Origin: Eubacteriaceae bacterium
GTDB taxonomy: Bacteria; Bacillota; Clostridia; Peptostreptococcales; Anaerovoracaceae
Assembly: GCA_902362805.1 (NCBI GenBank)
Contig: CABIXY010000003.1
Location: 612,457-676,456, forward strand
Reading direction: 5' to 3'
DNA: 64,000 nucleotides
The notes beneath the pieces were generated by a model. That model was not told the origin of the DNA. It saw only the letters and a program-made list of their open reading frames with translations, and searched no databases. Each line of letters starts with the position of its first letter. Positions within the stretch are counted from its first letter, which is position 1. The translations under genes and the position numbers were made by a program. Shown here piece after piece: positions 44,887 through 54,185 of this stretch.

Positions 44887-44902
44887 TGGCACATATTTTG
44901 CA
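44887..44902 (+). promoter_or_regulatory. Sigma-54 promoter of kal
   Basis: TGGCACATATTTTGCA matches TGGCAC-N5-TTGCA exactly, with GG-N10-GC spacing. The kal ATG is 79 bp downstream. Confidence 0.92.
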
Positions 44903-44980
44903 ATTATTATTTACAGGTAACGAATTCAAAGTTATACTACTTATAAAGAATTTTAATTATAGAAAAGGAGAATTTTTATC

Positions 44981-45373
44981 ATGGAAGAAAAAATCACATC
45001 AACCCTTAGACTGAGAATGTCTGCAAAGGATGCACATTACGGCGGAGAATTAGTGGATGGCGCGCACATGGTCCACCTGTTCGGAGACGTAGCGACAGAA
45101 CTTTTAATCAAGTTAGACGGAGACGAAGGTCTTTTCTGCGCTTATGACAACATCGAATTCTTAGCTCCTACATACGCTGGAGACTATATCGAAGCTTACG
45201 GCGAAATCACAAAGATCGGAAATACTTCCAGACAGATGAAGTTCGAAGCTAGAAAAGTCATCGTTTCCAGAAAAGACATCAACGCATCCGCTGCTGATTT
45301 CTTAGAAGAGCCGATCGTCGTTGCCAGAGCGACTGGAACTTGCGTAACACCAAAAGAATTTAAGAGAAAATAA
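44981..45373 (+). CDS. kal: 3-aminobutyryl-CoA ammonia-lyase
   Basis: The 130-residue hotdog-fold enzyme removes ammonia from L-3-aminobutyryl-CoA to give crotonyl-CoA, which is then reduced to butyryl-CoA. The N-terminal block [35 protein letters not shown] is typical of Kal, and [29 protein letters not shown] follows the central helix. AAAGGAG precedes the ATG. It is divergent from the activator gene, and a consensus sigma-54 promoter and terminator make it a single-gene unit. Confidence 0.95.
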   Translation: MEEKITSTLRLRMSAKDAHYGGELVDGAHMVHLFGDVATELLIKLDGDEGLFCAYDNIEFLAPTYAGDYIEAYGEITKIGNTSRQMKFEARKVIVSRKDINASAADFLEEPIVVARATGTCVTPKEFKRK

Positions 45374-45392
45374 GATACAATTAAAACGAACG

Positions 45393-45423
45393 AGGGATGT
45401 GCAGGTAACGCACATCCCTTTTT
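45393..45423 (+). terminator. Terminator of kal
   Basis: AGGGATGTGC / GCACATCCCT with a 7-base loop is followed by TTTTT on the plus strand, about 20 bp past the kal stop. Confidence 0.9.
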
Positions 45424-45433
45424 AAGTAAGTTT

Positions 45434-47626
45434 TTATTTCAGCCTTGCCTCTCCTGAATAAACTTCTATCAATCCATTGGATACGACACATCGATACCGG
45501 TATCCTCTTCTTCTCATCGTGTTATGCAAAATCAAGGTACTCTTTGCAGCAGACGCCGCTCCGGACTTTTTCCAGGACTTACTGTTTTTTCCTTTGTAAT
45601 ACCATTGATATCGAAGATTTCCACCTTTTGCTTTAACTGAGAAACTGACTTTGCCGCTCTTTCTGGCACTTTTATCCGTCGGTGAGAAAAGAATCTTCAG
45701 TTTCAGATTCTCCTGCGGATCTGCAATTTTACATCTGTAAATGGGATAGCCGCCAGAACGCTGCTTCTTCAGCAGTCCAGCCTGCACGAAGGAACCTTTT
45801 GACTCTTGCGTATCCGTGACATCTGGTTCCAATGAAGCAGAGATGATGTTAGCCGGTTCCTGATCCATGTAAAAAACGTACGCGCCTTCTTTAAATAACA
45901 CTTTTTTTGCAGCTCCTGTCACCGCCTGCGCCGATGTTCCTCTATATTGGTTTACAAGAACCTTTGTACCGTCTTGCAGTTCAAAACAGGCCGCACCATT
46001 GTTTTTGAGAACTTGTGCCGCTTTTTTTGCTCCCTCTGCATCCTTCGGTATGATATACGCAGTAGGCCTGGTTCTGCTTTTCACGGAAATATCTATATTA
46101 TAGCTTATATCTGTTTTTTCTGGATCACCCACATATTCTCCGAGGAAATCAAAGGACGGTCTCAGCACTGTCAGACCATCTCGCCCGGATGAATCGTGTG
46201 ACAGCACGAATTTGTCTGCAGCAGAATAATTTTTTCCTTTTTGGACCATTGCCGCTCTGGCATCTTCCACCTTTCGCCTAATGGAATCTGCATCTTCTGC
46301 CGCCTGTCGCAAAATAGAAAGCACGGCCTCTCTGTGAGATAATACCCTTCTGTCAAAGTGTTGTTTTCCTAAATGAATGCCGTTTGATTCCACCAGAAAA
46401 GCGAGGGAATTTCGCAGCCTGGCATAACTGCAGGATGTGGTATTATCGCAGGACAGTTCATAAAAAAAAGTTCTGAACCCTTTTTTCTGCAGTTGTCCTA
46501 TGGTATTGCGCATCATTGCTTCTTCTTCGGGAAAAATGCCGCTATCCCGATTTAGATTATTGACGCAGGTAATCTGAATGTCATCGAGACATTTTAAGAA
46601 ATAACGTCCTTTCTCATTTCCGACAAAGGCAGTCTTTCCACTGAATTCATGGCCATCTATAAAAATCTCCGGCATCAGCTTGCCATACAGCCAATGGAGT
46701 TTCTCTGTAACGGCTGACTGCAGCTGCAGTCCATCTCTGTTCAAGTTTAGTTTTCGATTATTTCCATAACGAGTAAAACGCTTCGCACCATATTGATTTG
46801 CAAAAGGGACTACAACAACATCCATATTCTGCAGATCAGTTTTCCCCTGCGCAAGGGGCTTTGCTACCGCCAAAGCGGCCTCGCCTGCCGCCGGTTCATT
46901 TCCATGAATCTGCGCCTGATACATGACTTTCAGGTGATCCTCTCGTGCCAGAGCCTGTAAGGCACCTTCGAGATCCTCATAATGGGTCAAATCCACCTCT
47001 GTAAAAATCATCACTGGCCAGGACTTTTTTTCATCGAGGAAATAGAGGTAAGCCTTTTCATTTTGCTGATCCAAACTCTGCAGATAAGCGATGGACTCTT
47101 TCTGGGTCGTAAACTTATGATCCTGTCTGACTGCGGTGAAAGCAGGCGTATCCAAAACGCCGGAGTCTACGTCCTGCAGGTCTTTCACTGCAAACAAGGT
47201 GTTTTCAATTTCATCGCTCCAGCGAAAAATCTGCCCAGGTTCATAATCGCCGCCTGTCCTCTGCTGCAAATGAACCGTCACCAGTTTTGTTCCTTTGGCG
47301 ACATCTTCTTCTCCGATTGCAACAGCTGCCGTCACTGTATAGCATCCCGGTGCAGATGCCTTATAGCTGAATACATCACCCGCCTCTGCATTTTCAAATA
47401 TAAACTGTTTGTCCTTCAGTTCTCTCGCTTTGCCAGATCCATTCGGGGTTTCATATACCATTATTTCTGTATTTTTGCCTATATCAAAAATAATGTTCAC
47501 CGCATCACCACTTTCTTTCTCTGCCCCTGCAGCCTGGACAGGTATCACAAGGAGTAGCGTCATACAAAGTATCACCATCTTGCGAAAGCATCTCTTACTA
47601 AACTGCCGCTCATTACTACGTTCCAT
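45434..47626 (-). CDS. Exported M14-type zinc carboxypeptidase-like protein with C-terminal Ig-like domain
   Basis: The 730-residue protein has a signal peptide (~15-34, MTLLLVIPVQAAGA). The catalytic region (~205-430) has QIHGNEPAAGE (the HxxE zinc pair of M14 peptidases), NLNRDG and FIDGHEF. GFRTFFYELSCDN and AFLVESNGIHLGK may carry the catalytic Glu and the third ligand; that assignment is uncertain. The last ~80 residues form an Ig-like domain (SFSVKAKGGNLRYQWYYKG to YRYRCVVSNGL). It is probably secreted or surface-bound and trims peptides for the amino-acid-fermenting lifestyle. It is a single gene. Confidence 0.8.
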   Translation of the reverse strand: MERSNERQFSKRCFRKMVILCMTLLLVIPVQAAGAEKESGDAVNIIFDIGKNTEIMVYETPNGSGKARELKDKQFIFENAEAGDVFSYKASAPGCYTVTAAVAIGEEDVAKGTKLVTVHLQQRTGGDYEPGQIFRWSDEIENTLFAVKDLQDVDSGVLDTPAFTAVRQDHKFTTQKESIAYLQSLDQQNEKAYLYFLDEKKSWPVMIFTEVDLTHYEDLEGALQALAREDHLKVMYQAQIHGNEPAAGEAALAVAKPLAQGKTDLQNMDVVVVPFANQYGAKRFTRYGNNRKLNLNRDGLQLQSAVTEKLHWLYGKLMPEIFIDGHEFSGKTAFVGNEKGRYFLKCLDDIQITCVNNLNRDSGIFPEEEAMMRNTIGQLQKKGFRTFFYELSCDNTTSCSYARLRNSLAFLVESNGIHLGKQHFDRRVLSHREAVLSILRQAAEDADSIRRKVEDARAAMVQKGKNYSAADKFVLSHDSSGRDGLTVLRPSFDFLGEYVGDPEKTDISYNIDISVKSRTRPTAYIIPKDAEGAKKAAQVLKNNGAACFELQDGTKVLVNQYRGTSAQAVTGAAKKVLFKEGAYVFYMDQEPANIISASLEPDVTDTQESKGSFVQAGLLKKQRSGGYPIYRCKIADPQENLKLKILFSPTDKSARKSGKVSFSVKAKGGNLRYQWYYKGKNSKSWKKSGAASAAKSTLILHNTMRRRGYRYRCVVSNGLIEVYSGEARLK

Positions 47627-47735
47627 AAAACTCGTCTCTCAATTCTTTTCTAATTCCTGATATGCAAAATAATTATATCACACTTGACAGATATGATAAA
47701 ATATTTTTGTTAATAATTACAAGGTGGTGGAACTT

Positions 47736-49079
47736 TTGAACGAACTGACAATAAATTTTACAAATAAACGACTATTCAGCTTAATCCTGCCCTTGATCAT
47801 CGAGCAGTTCCTCGCAATCACAGTAGGCCTGGCTGACTCGATCATGGTGGCAAGTGTAGGCGAAGCTGCTGTATCAGCGGTATCCCTGGTGGACTCCATC
47901 AATACCCTTGTCTTTTATGGTTTTGCAGCCCTGGCAACAGGCGGCGCTGTCGTCTGCGGGCAGTTTATCGGCAGCCGCGACTTGAAAAAGGCCAACGAAT
48001 CGGCCGAGCAGCTTTTGGTATTCATCGTCCTGCTGGCCGCGGGACTGACTGCCGTTTTATATATGACAAAGTATTTCATCCTCCACGGTCTCTTTGGCAA
48101 CATCGACCAGGAGGTCATGAACCACGCCAACACCTATTTCATCATCGTGGAAGCATCGATTCCTTTTATCGCATTATATAACGCAGGCGCTGCCCTCTTC
48201 CGTGTCATGGGAAACTCCTCTGTCTCCATGCGGATTTCCATCGGCATGAACATCATCAACGTAGGCGGAAACGCCCTTTTGATCTTCGGCTTCCACATGG
48301 GCGTCGAAGGCGTAGCCATTCCCACCCTGGCTTCGAGAATCATTGGCGCCATCGCCGTGGTCTGGCTTCTGCGTAACGAAAAATATACCCTCCATATCAG
48401 CAAGCCGTTCCGCTGCCGCCTGGAGGGACATATTGTCAAAACAATCTTAAAGCTGGGCGTTCCCAGCGGTTTGGAGAGCAGTCTCTTTCATCTGGGTAAA
48501 ATCATGCTTCTCAGCGTCGTCTCTGCCTTTGGCACCGCCTCTATCGCAGCAAATGCCATCGGCAACTCCATGGCCACTTTTCAGATTCTGCCAGCCCAGG
48601 CCATCGGGGTGGGCATGATTACCGTGGTCAGCCAATGTGTCGGTGCCAAGGACTTTGACAGTGCCAGATTCTACACCAAGAAACTGCTCAAGTGGTCTTA
48701 TCTGTCCATGCTTGCCATCAATGCGGTGATCTTCTTGATTCTGCCGCTGGTAATCAATCTGTACAACGTCTCCGATGAAGCTTCCCATCTGGCCAAGCTG
48801 ATTCTCTGGATGCACGGCGGATTGGGCATTCTCCTCTGGCCTCTGTCCTTCACCCTGCCGCAGACCCTGAAAGCTGCCGGCGACACTACCTTTGTCATGG
48901 GGGCAGCTGTCGCCTCCATGTGGCTCTTCCGTATCGCCGCCGGCGTCTTCTTAGCCAAGAACTTAGGATTCGGCGTCCTCGGCATCTGGATGGCCATGTT
49001 CATCGACTGGATCGTGCGCATCGTCATCTTCGTCCTGCGGTACCGCGGACATAAGTGGGAAAACAAATACGTGCGCTAA
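47736..49079 (+). CDS. MATE family efflux transporter
   Basis: The 447-residue protein has twelve hydrophobic helices. The MATE start LILPLIIEQFLAITVGLADSIMVASVGEAAVSAVSLVDS is clear, and the second half repeats the fold (SGLESSLFHLGKIMLLSVVSAFGTASIAANAIGNSMA). The start chosen is TTG 47736 eight bases after AAGGTGG; GTG 47724 is inside that site. It exports drugs or metabolites using Na+ or H+. Its stop overlaps the convergent M29 peptidase gene by 4 bp. Confidence 0.93.
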   Translation: MNELTINFTNKRLFSLILPLIIEQFLAITVGLADSIMVASVGEAAVSAVSLVDSINTLVFYGFAALATGGAVVCGQFIGSRDLKKANESAEQLLVFIVLLAAGLTAVLYMTKYFILHGLFGNIDQEVMNHANTYFIIVEASIPFIALYNAGAALFRVMGNSSVSMRISIGMNIINVGGNALLIFGFHMGVEGVAIPTLASRIIGAIAVVWLLRNEKYTLHISKPFRCRLEGHIVKTILKLGVPSGLESSLFHLGKIMLLSVVSAFGTASIAANAIGNSMATFQILPAQAIGVGMITVVSQCVGAKDFDSARFYTKKLLKWSYLSMLAINAVIFLILPLVINLYNVSDEASHLAKLILWMHGGLGILLWPLSFTLPQTLKAAGDTTFVMGAAVASMWLFRIAAGVFLAKNLGFGVLGIWMAMFIDWIVRIVIFVLRYRGHKWENKYVR

Positions 49080-50191
49080 AGCAAATTCTCCGGATTCAAG
49101 GGTTTCAGTTCCGGGCAGACAAAAAGTCCGTCTTTGCGGATGAGCATATCGTCAAACCAGATTTCCCCGCCCCCATATTCTGCCCGCTGCATCATCACTA
49201 AATCCCAGTGCACCGCTGATCGATTGCCGTTGTCGGCGTCCTCGTAAGCCTCTCCTGGTGTCAGATGAAAACTGCCGCAGATTTTCTCATCAAAGAGGAT
49301 GTCCTTCATCGGCTCCAACACAAAAGGGTTGACCCCGATGGCAAATTCACCGAAGAAGCGCGCCCCTTCATCGGTGTCCAGGAGGGCGTTAATCCGCTCT
49401 GTGTCGTTGGCTTCGGCCTTGACAATGCGCCCGTTTTCCACCTCGAATTGCACGTTTTCATAAGTGAATCCTAGCATTTCACTGCAGGCATTATAGCGGA
49501 TGAAACCGTTGACCGAATTCTTTACCGGCGCAGTATAAACCTCCCCGTCTGGAAGATTCATTCTGCCGTCACATTTGACAGCGGGAATTCCTTTGATAGA
49601 AAAGGTCAAATCTGTACTCGGCCCTATGATTCTGACCCGATCCGTTCTGTTCATCAAATCCACCAAGGCATCCATAGCACGGCTCATCTTCCCATAATCC
49701 ATGGTACACACATCAAAGAAAAACCGTTCGAAGCTCTCTTGACTTCTGCCGGCCAGTTGCGCCATGGAGGCATTAGGATAGCGGAGTATGACCCACTTTG
49801 TCTCATAGACCCTGCGTTCAACTACAGGCTGGCTCAATTTATAATAAAAGTTCATCTGTTTCGCCGGCACGTCAGCTAGCTCTGCAATGTTGGCATTCCC
49901 TCTGATGCCGATATAGGCATCCATGGCTTCCATCTGTGCCAGTTCCCAGTCAAAGAGCAGCCTCATCTGTTCCGCATCCGCCTCCATCAAAATCTCTCTC
50001 AGCACACTGACCTCCCTGGCCAAAACAAAAGGTCTGCCGCCAAGACGATACACATCCTTGATCAGCTGCCGCACCAAAGGCAGGGATTCATGTCCCTCAT
50101 ATTCGATCAGCACTCGTTCCCCAGCCTTTAGATCACAGGAATATTCCGTCAGCTGCCTGGACAGTGCTGTGATTCTGCTGTCCATTTTCAT
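49076..50191 (-). CDS. M29 family aminopeptidase
   Basis: The 371-residue enzyme matches the M29 metalloaminopeptidases: an N-terminal domain with YSCDLKAGERVLIEYEG, then STDLTFSIKGI, NLPDGEVYTAPVKNSVNG (metal-binding Glu), GEFAIGVNP, and SFHLTPGEAYEDADNGNRSAVHWDLVM with the ligand His and Asp. The ATG at 50191 follows GGAAGAGG. It is the last gene of an operon with a D-aminoacylase-like hydrolase and an OPT transporter, which suggests use of imported peptides. Confidence 0.9.
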   Translation of the reverse strand: MKMDSRITALSRQLTEYSCDLKAGERVLIEYEGHESLPLVRQLIKDVYRLGGRPFVLAREVSVLREILMEADAEQMRLLFDWELAQMEAMDAYIGIRGNANIAELADVPAKQMNFYYKLSQPVVERRVYETKWVILRYPNASMAQLAGRSQESFERFFFDVCTMDYGKMSRAMDALVDLMNRTDRVRIIGPSTDLTFSIKGIPAVKCDGRMNLPDGEVYTAPVKNSVNGFIRYNACSEMLGFTYENVQFEVENGRIVKAEANDTERINALLDTDEGARFFGEFAIGVNPFVLEPMKDILFDEKICGSFHLTPGEAYEDADNGNRSAVHWDLVMMQRAEYGGGEIWFDDMLIRKDGLFVCPELKPLNPENLL

Positions 50192-50201
50192 CACCTCTTC
50201 C

Positions 50202-51944
50202 TTACTTTTTACGCAGCACCCTGCCGGCTGCTTTCTTTGTCAGAACATTATTCTCTACGGCAATCTGCCCGTTAACCAACACGTATAAAATCCCCTCTGG
50301 ATCCTGCAGCGGGTTCTCCGCCTCATCAAAGCTGTGAAGCAAAGTTCGGTCCATGATAACCAGATCCGCAAAGCTGCCCTCTTTAATCACACCTCTTTTC
50401 TCTATTCCGAACCGCTGCGCCACAAAACCGCTGGCCTGGGACACCGCCTTCGCAAAATCTTTCTCCCCATAACGGTTTAAATAGCGCGGAATATAGCTGA
50501 TGTTCATGCTGTTGGGGTAAATTTCGATTTCTGCATTGCCGCTGAGGTTGGTATCCTTGCTGTAGCTGCTGCCATCAGAACACGGCATGGCAATCTCGCT
50601 GCTGCATAGAAGATCCACGCTCTGCTGAAAGTCCGGCGCTGTCAAATCTGCTGTCATATCAGGGTCTTCCGCAAATACTGCCATCAATCCATCGAGAGGT
50701 GAAAGACCGCGTTTTTCAGCACAGTGGTGTAAATATTGCCCAACATAAGCCGGGTTCACATGCTTTGTAATCAAAAGTTCCCCCAGCCAGCAGGTATCGG
50801 AATTTTCATCCAGAATCGGCATCTTTCCTTTCTTCACGATCTCGTGTACTCGCTGACGGAAAGCTTCCTGCCGAAACAATTCTCCCAGTTTTTTTCTCGT
50901 CCCAGCCAGCAGCACCAAAGGGCTCAGATAATAGCCGCAGGATGTCAAGGTATAGTCAGAACAAGCTGCACTGGGTATGACATCGTAACTCAAGTCTACC
51001 CCCGAAGCGGCGAGTCCCTTAAAATAATCCAGCGTCTTTCGAGCCGCTTTTACAGCCCCTGCCGCATCCTCAGCCATATTCATGACGTGGACATGAGAAA
51101 TATTCATTTTGATAGCCGTCTCCCCCGCCTGTCTGACCATTTCCCCATAACCGCCGATCCGGTCCGGCTGGCCCTGTCCATTGCAGTTGAAGGTATGGCT
51201 TGCGAAGATTCCCTCATACCGAGCGACGATCTGCAGCATTCTGTTCATTTCTTCATCCGACGCAAAGGGGCCGGGAATATACATAGGGTCCCTGCCCGTT
51301 GAAATGCCAAAGGCTCCCGCCTCCATGCAGTCCTGAATGACGGATTCTAAAGCGGCAATTTCGTTTTCAGTCGCCTGCCGCTGGCAATCTCTGCCCATGA
51401 CGGCAGTTCTCACAGCACTGTAACCGACTAAAGGCGCTAGGTTGCCGCCTAGTGGCAGCGAATCGCATTTTTGATTGAACTCATCAAAACTCCGCCAGTC
51501 CAGCTGCACTGCGTATCGCTTTGCAAAGGCGGCGGCGGCTTTCTCTCTATCAAAGAGCAGAGACAACAGCGCAAAGGGATCTGCTCCGGCCAGATCTAAA
51601 AACTCCTGATCCAAATCTGAACAATAGAAGACTTCTTCCCCTTGCGGCGCCATGCCGTAACCGCAGTTTCCCGTTACCACAGTGGTTACGCCTTGTTTTA
51701 AATAAGGTTCCATTGCCGGTGCCGTGAGAATGGATTGATCCACATGGGTATGAGGATCGATGAAACCAGGTGTCACAGTCTTTCCCGCCGCATCGATGAC
51801 TTTGCAGTCTTCCCCGCTGTCATCGGCCAGAGGAATTTCACCGATATATGTAACCACGTCGCCAGTGATGCCTATATCTGCGAGATAGATTGGTCCGCCC
51901 GTGCCATCACAGAGCAGACCGTTTTTGATCACTATATCAAACAT
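50202..51944 (-). CDS. N-acyl-D-amino-acid deacylase-like amidohydrolase
   Basis: The 580-residue metal-dependent hydrolase has the amidohydrolase motif PGFIDPHTHVDQS (~57-69) and VVTGNCGYGMAPQ (the D-aminoacylase/D-hydantoinase block with the Cys ligand). FASHTFN and NISHVHVMN carry metal-binding His, and MPCSDGSSY carries the catalytic Asp near 460. The terminal small beta domain has GVIKEGSFADLVIMD. It probably frees D-amino acids from N-acyl forms. It lies 7 bp before the M29 gene and 12 bp after the OPT gene. Confidence 0.88.
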   Translation of the reverse strand: MFDIVIKNGLLCDGTGGPIYLADIGITGDVVTYIGEIPLADDSGEDCKVIDAAGKTVTPGFIDPHTHVDQSILTAPAMEPYLKQGVTTVVTGNCGYGMAPQGEEVFYCSDLDQEFLDLAGADPFALLSLLFDREKAAAAFAKRYAVQLDWRSFDEFNQKCDSLPLGGNLAPLVGYSAVRTAVMGRDCQRQATENEIAALESVIQDCMEAGAFGISTGRDPMYIPGPFASDEEMNRMLQIVARYEGIFASHTFNCNGQGQPDRIGGYGEMVRQAGETAIKMNISHVHVMNMAEDAAGAVKAARKTLDYFKGLAASGVDLSYDVIPSAACSDYTLTSCGYYLSPLVLLAGTRKKLGELFRQEAFRQRVHEIVKKGKMPILDENSDTCWLGELLITKHVNPAYVGQYLHHCAEKRGLSPLDGLMAVFAEDPDMTADLTAPDFQQSVDLLCSSEIAMPCSDGSSYSKDTNLSGNAEIEIYPNSMNISYIPRYLNRYGEKDFAKAVSQASGFVAQRFGIEKRGVIKEGSFADLVIMDRTLLHSFDEAENPLQDPEGILYVLVNGQIAVENNVLTKKAAGRVLRKK

Positions 51945-51956
51945 ACTGTCTCCCCC

Positions 51957-53621
51957 TTACCTAAACATGGTGATGATAACCATCAGTACGCAGACCATGG
52001 CGTCTCCGATGACGAATCCCGTCGCCGCATTATCCACCTTCTCCGCAAAAGCGATGCCTTTTGTCTTTTCCACAGCCAGGCGGATCATGCCGCCCAAGGC
52101 AATACCCAGAATGGTCTTCGGCGCCAGATATATGGCTAGCGCGATACCTCCTGCCGGCAAGCCGATCAGCGAAAGCACTGCGCCCAAGCCCCCGCCTATT
52201 GCAAATCGCCCTGGATTGAACAGGGTTGAAACGCCGCCTTCAGAAATGCCGTTAATCACTGCATAATACATGTTTCCAAAAGGGAATGTGAACAGCTCGT
52301 CGTTGAGGCCGAAGACTTTGATGATTGCATAGAACAGAGCCGTACCTGCCAGGCATCCGAAAAAAATGCCGATAAACTGCGCCTTAATCTGCTTCTTAGG
52401 AGAAGCGCTGACCATCTGTCCGATTTTCAAATCATACATGGTATCCTGCGCCAGAATAAAAGTATTGAAGTTCATAAAGGCGATTAGCATGGAGAATACT
52501 GCATTGCCAGTCAGCCCGTAGGAGATCACGATCATAAAAATGTTCAGCGCCAGTCCTGCACTTAAACCTGATTCCGCAGAAACCCTGACTGCAATCATGG
52601 CAAAGAGCAGGCTTACCACCGTGCAGATGACCAGGTGGATGACTTTGATCTGATAATAGAAGTTGCAGAAGGCGATCATGGCAGCGGTCAGCACCAAAAG
52701 CAAAATCAGGATAGATTTCATGGAATAGTCTCGGTCGCTCTTTTGGTCCGCGTCTTTTTTGAACTGAAAGGCGTGGGCGATGGCTCTCCATCGTCTGCAG
52801 ATGGGAATCACCGCCGCTAAAAGGGCAATGCCGATTACAATCGGCAGATTAAAGTCCTGAATTTCCGAAAAGTAGTCCTCGGCGGGATTTGCAAACCAGC
52901 CACGACTTGTGCCAACAGGGGCTTCGAGGAGGCAGATCAATAAGCTGGTCACCAACATGCAGAGAGCATTTCTCGAGCCCAGCACATATCCCATCCCCAG
53001 CATCAGAGGCATAATCAAAATACCCAAGGTCATACCGTTCTCTGGCAGAAAAGGCGTAAAGTCTGCCAAATACGGCAGATATTCCATGTTCTGCAAAAAG
53101 GAAATCACTACACTGAAGGCCACTGCGCCAAACAACAACTTCGTCGAACTCTTGTCTTTAGCGTCAATCTGGTCCATCGCCGTAGTGCACATGACCGCGC
53201 CGGGAAAAGGCAGATTTTTATCGTAAACAAACTGGTCTCGGAGTATGGATACAAAGCAGATACCGATGGCATCTGCAAGCAATAGCAGTACAAAGGTCGG
53301 CAGCACTTCTAATTGCTCTCCCATCATCAGCAACGGCACGATATTACCGGTCAGCGAATAGGCGGCAAAAGTAGTCGCCGTCGCACAGGTCTGCATGATG
53401 TTCACTTCTCGTCTGTTGGTGGGACCGCCAAAAAGCGGAATCAGAAGAACGCCAATCATAGACGCAATCGGTGCCACATCAGTATCCAGACCTAATACCG
53501 CATCCAGATACATCATCAGCGCCATGAGAAGAAGGCCGATCATCACGCCAAAGAAGATCGCGCGAAAACTGAATTCTCTGTCCAGGCTCAGCCCAGAGGC
53601 CGCCTTTATTTCTTTTTTCAT
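51957..53621 (-). CDS. OPT family oligopeptide transporter
   Basis: The 554-residue membrane protein has about 14-16 hydrophobic helices and the OPT/YSL family blocks: FGVMIGLLLMALMMYLDAVLGLDTDVAPIASMIGVLLIPLFGGPTNRREVNIMQTCATA (N-terminal block) and NLPFPGAVMCTTAMDQ. The start is ATG 53621 (MKKEIKAASG), preceded by GGAGG. It is the first gene of the peptide-use operon. Its promoter carries a perfect 20-bp palindrome, and a TetR gene is divergent. Confidence 0.9.
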   Translation of the reverse strand: MKKEIKAASGLSLDREFSFRAIFFGVMIGLLLMALMMYLDAVLGLDTDVAPIASMIGVLLIPLFGGPTNRREVNIMQTCATATTFAAYSLTGNIVPLLMMGEQLEVLPTFVLLLLADAIGICFVSILRDQFVYDKNLPFPGAVMCTTAMDQIDAKDKSSTKLLFGAVAFSVVISFLQNMEYLPYLADFTPFLPENGMTLGILIMPLMLGMGYVLGSRNALCMLVTSLLICLLEAPVGTSRGWFANPAEDYFSEIQDFNLPIVIGIALLAAVIPICRRWRAIAHAFQFKKDADQKSDRDYSMKSILILLLVLTAAMIAFCNFYYQIKVIHLVICTVVSLLFAMIAVRVSAESGLSAGLALNIFMIVISYGLTGNAVFSMLIAFMNFNTFILAQDTMYDLKIGQMVSASPKKQIKAQFIGIFFGCLAGTALFYAIIKVFGLNDELFTFPFGNMYYAVINGISEGGVSTLFNPGRFAIGGGLGAVLSLIGLPAGGIALAIYLAPKTILGIALGGMIRLAVEKTKGIAFAEKVDNAATGFVIGDAMVCVLMVIITMFR

Positions 53622-53706
53622 AATTTCCTCCATAGTGTTCTCACCAGACTGTATTCATTACTAGATTTATCGCTGGCGGTACACCTCGTCAAAAGATCGT
53701 TTTAGC

Positions 53707-53756
53707 AAAGTGAGTCGACTCACTTTTTTTATACACCTTTTTCCTCTTCAAGTCAA
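53707..53756 (-). promoter_or_regulatory. Sigma-A promoter with 20-bp palindromic operator
   Basis: TTGACT (53756-53751), 17 bp, TATAAA (53733-53728) faces the OPT operon. Right after it, across the likely transcription start, is the perfect palindrome AAAGTGAGTC/GACTCACTTT (53707-53726). Size and symmetry suit a TetR-type repressor such as the one at 54186. Confidence 0.8.
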
Positions 53757-53796
53757 TCGATTTTTTTAAAAAATACTGAATTCTGTTATCTAGGCG

Positions 53797-54098
53797 TATA
53801 GGGTATGGGGGTATAGGAGGAGCCTCTTCTACGATACAGTTAGGTTTTTTGATACGGTTTTAGAGGTTTCGCGTAACTTTACAACAACATCGGGAACCAT
53901 TCCTCATGAAAATAGTTCATATTGCTTGCAGAATCTGTAAAACATCTGTATACGGTTACTTTTATAGGTTTTAAGCGATGTTTGGAGCGGAGGAATTCAA
54001 GTCAAAAGTAACCATAATCAAATATACCCCCTTGTGTAGGCCTCCAGATAGCAGCCCGGTTACGCGAGAATGTCCTGATACACCCAAAAAGCATAAGG
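53797..54098. repeat. 302-bp dispersed structured element, copy B
   Basis: It aligns end to end with copy A (12903-13207). The arms GGTTACTTTT (53954-53963) and AAAAGTAACC (54004-54013) enclose a 40-base loop, the same loop length as in copy A, where one arm has a T for C change that keeps a wobble pair. GGGGGTAT (53807-53814) and ATACCCCC (54024-54031) are 217 bp apart, as in copy A. CGCGTAAC (53872-53879) and GTTACGCG (54059-54066) pair in this copy only. It lies between the OPT promoter and the TetR gene. Confidence 0.75.
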
Positions 54099-54185
54099 AT
54101 ATCGTAAGGAGGGCGATCGGCGGTTTTCTCCTTGCGCCAAAAGGAAATTTGTGTTAAAACAAGATAAGAAAGAGGAGGAATATCC

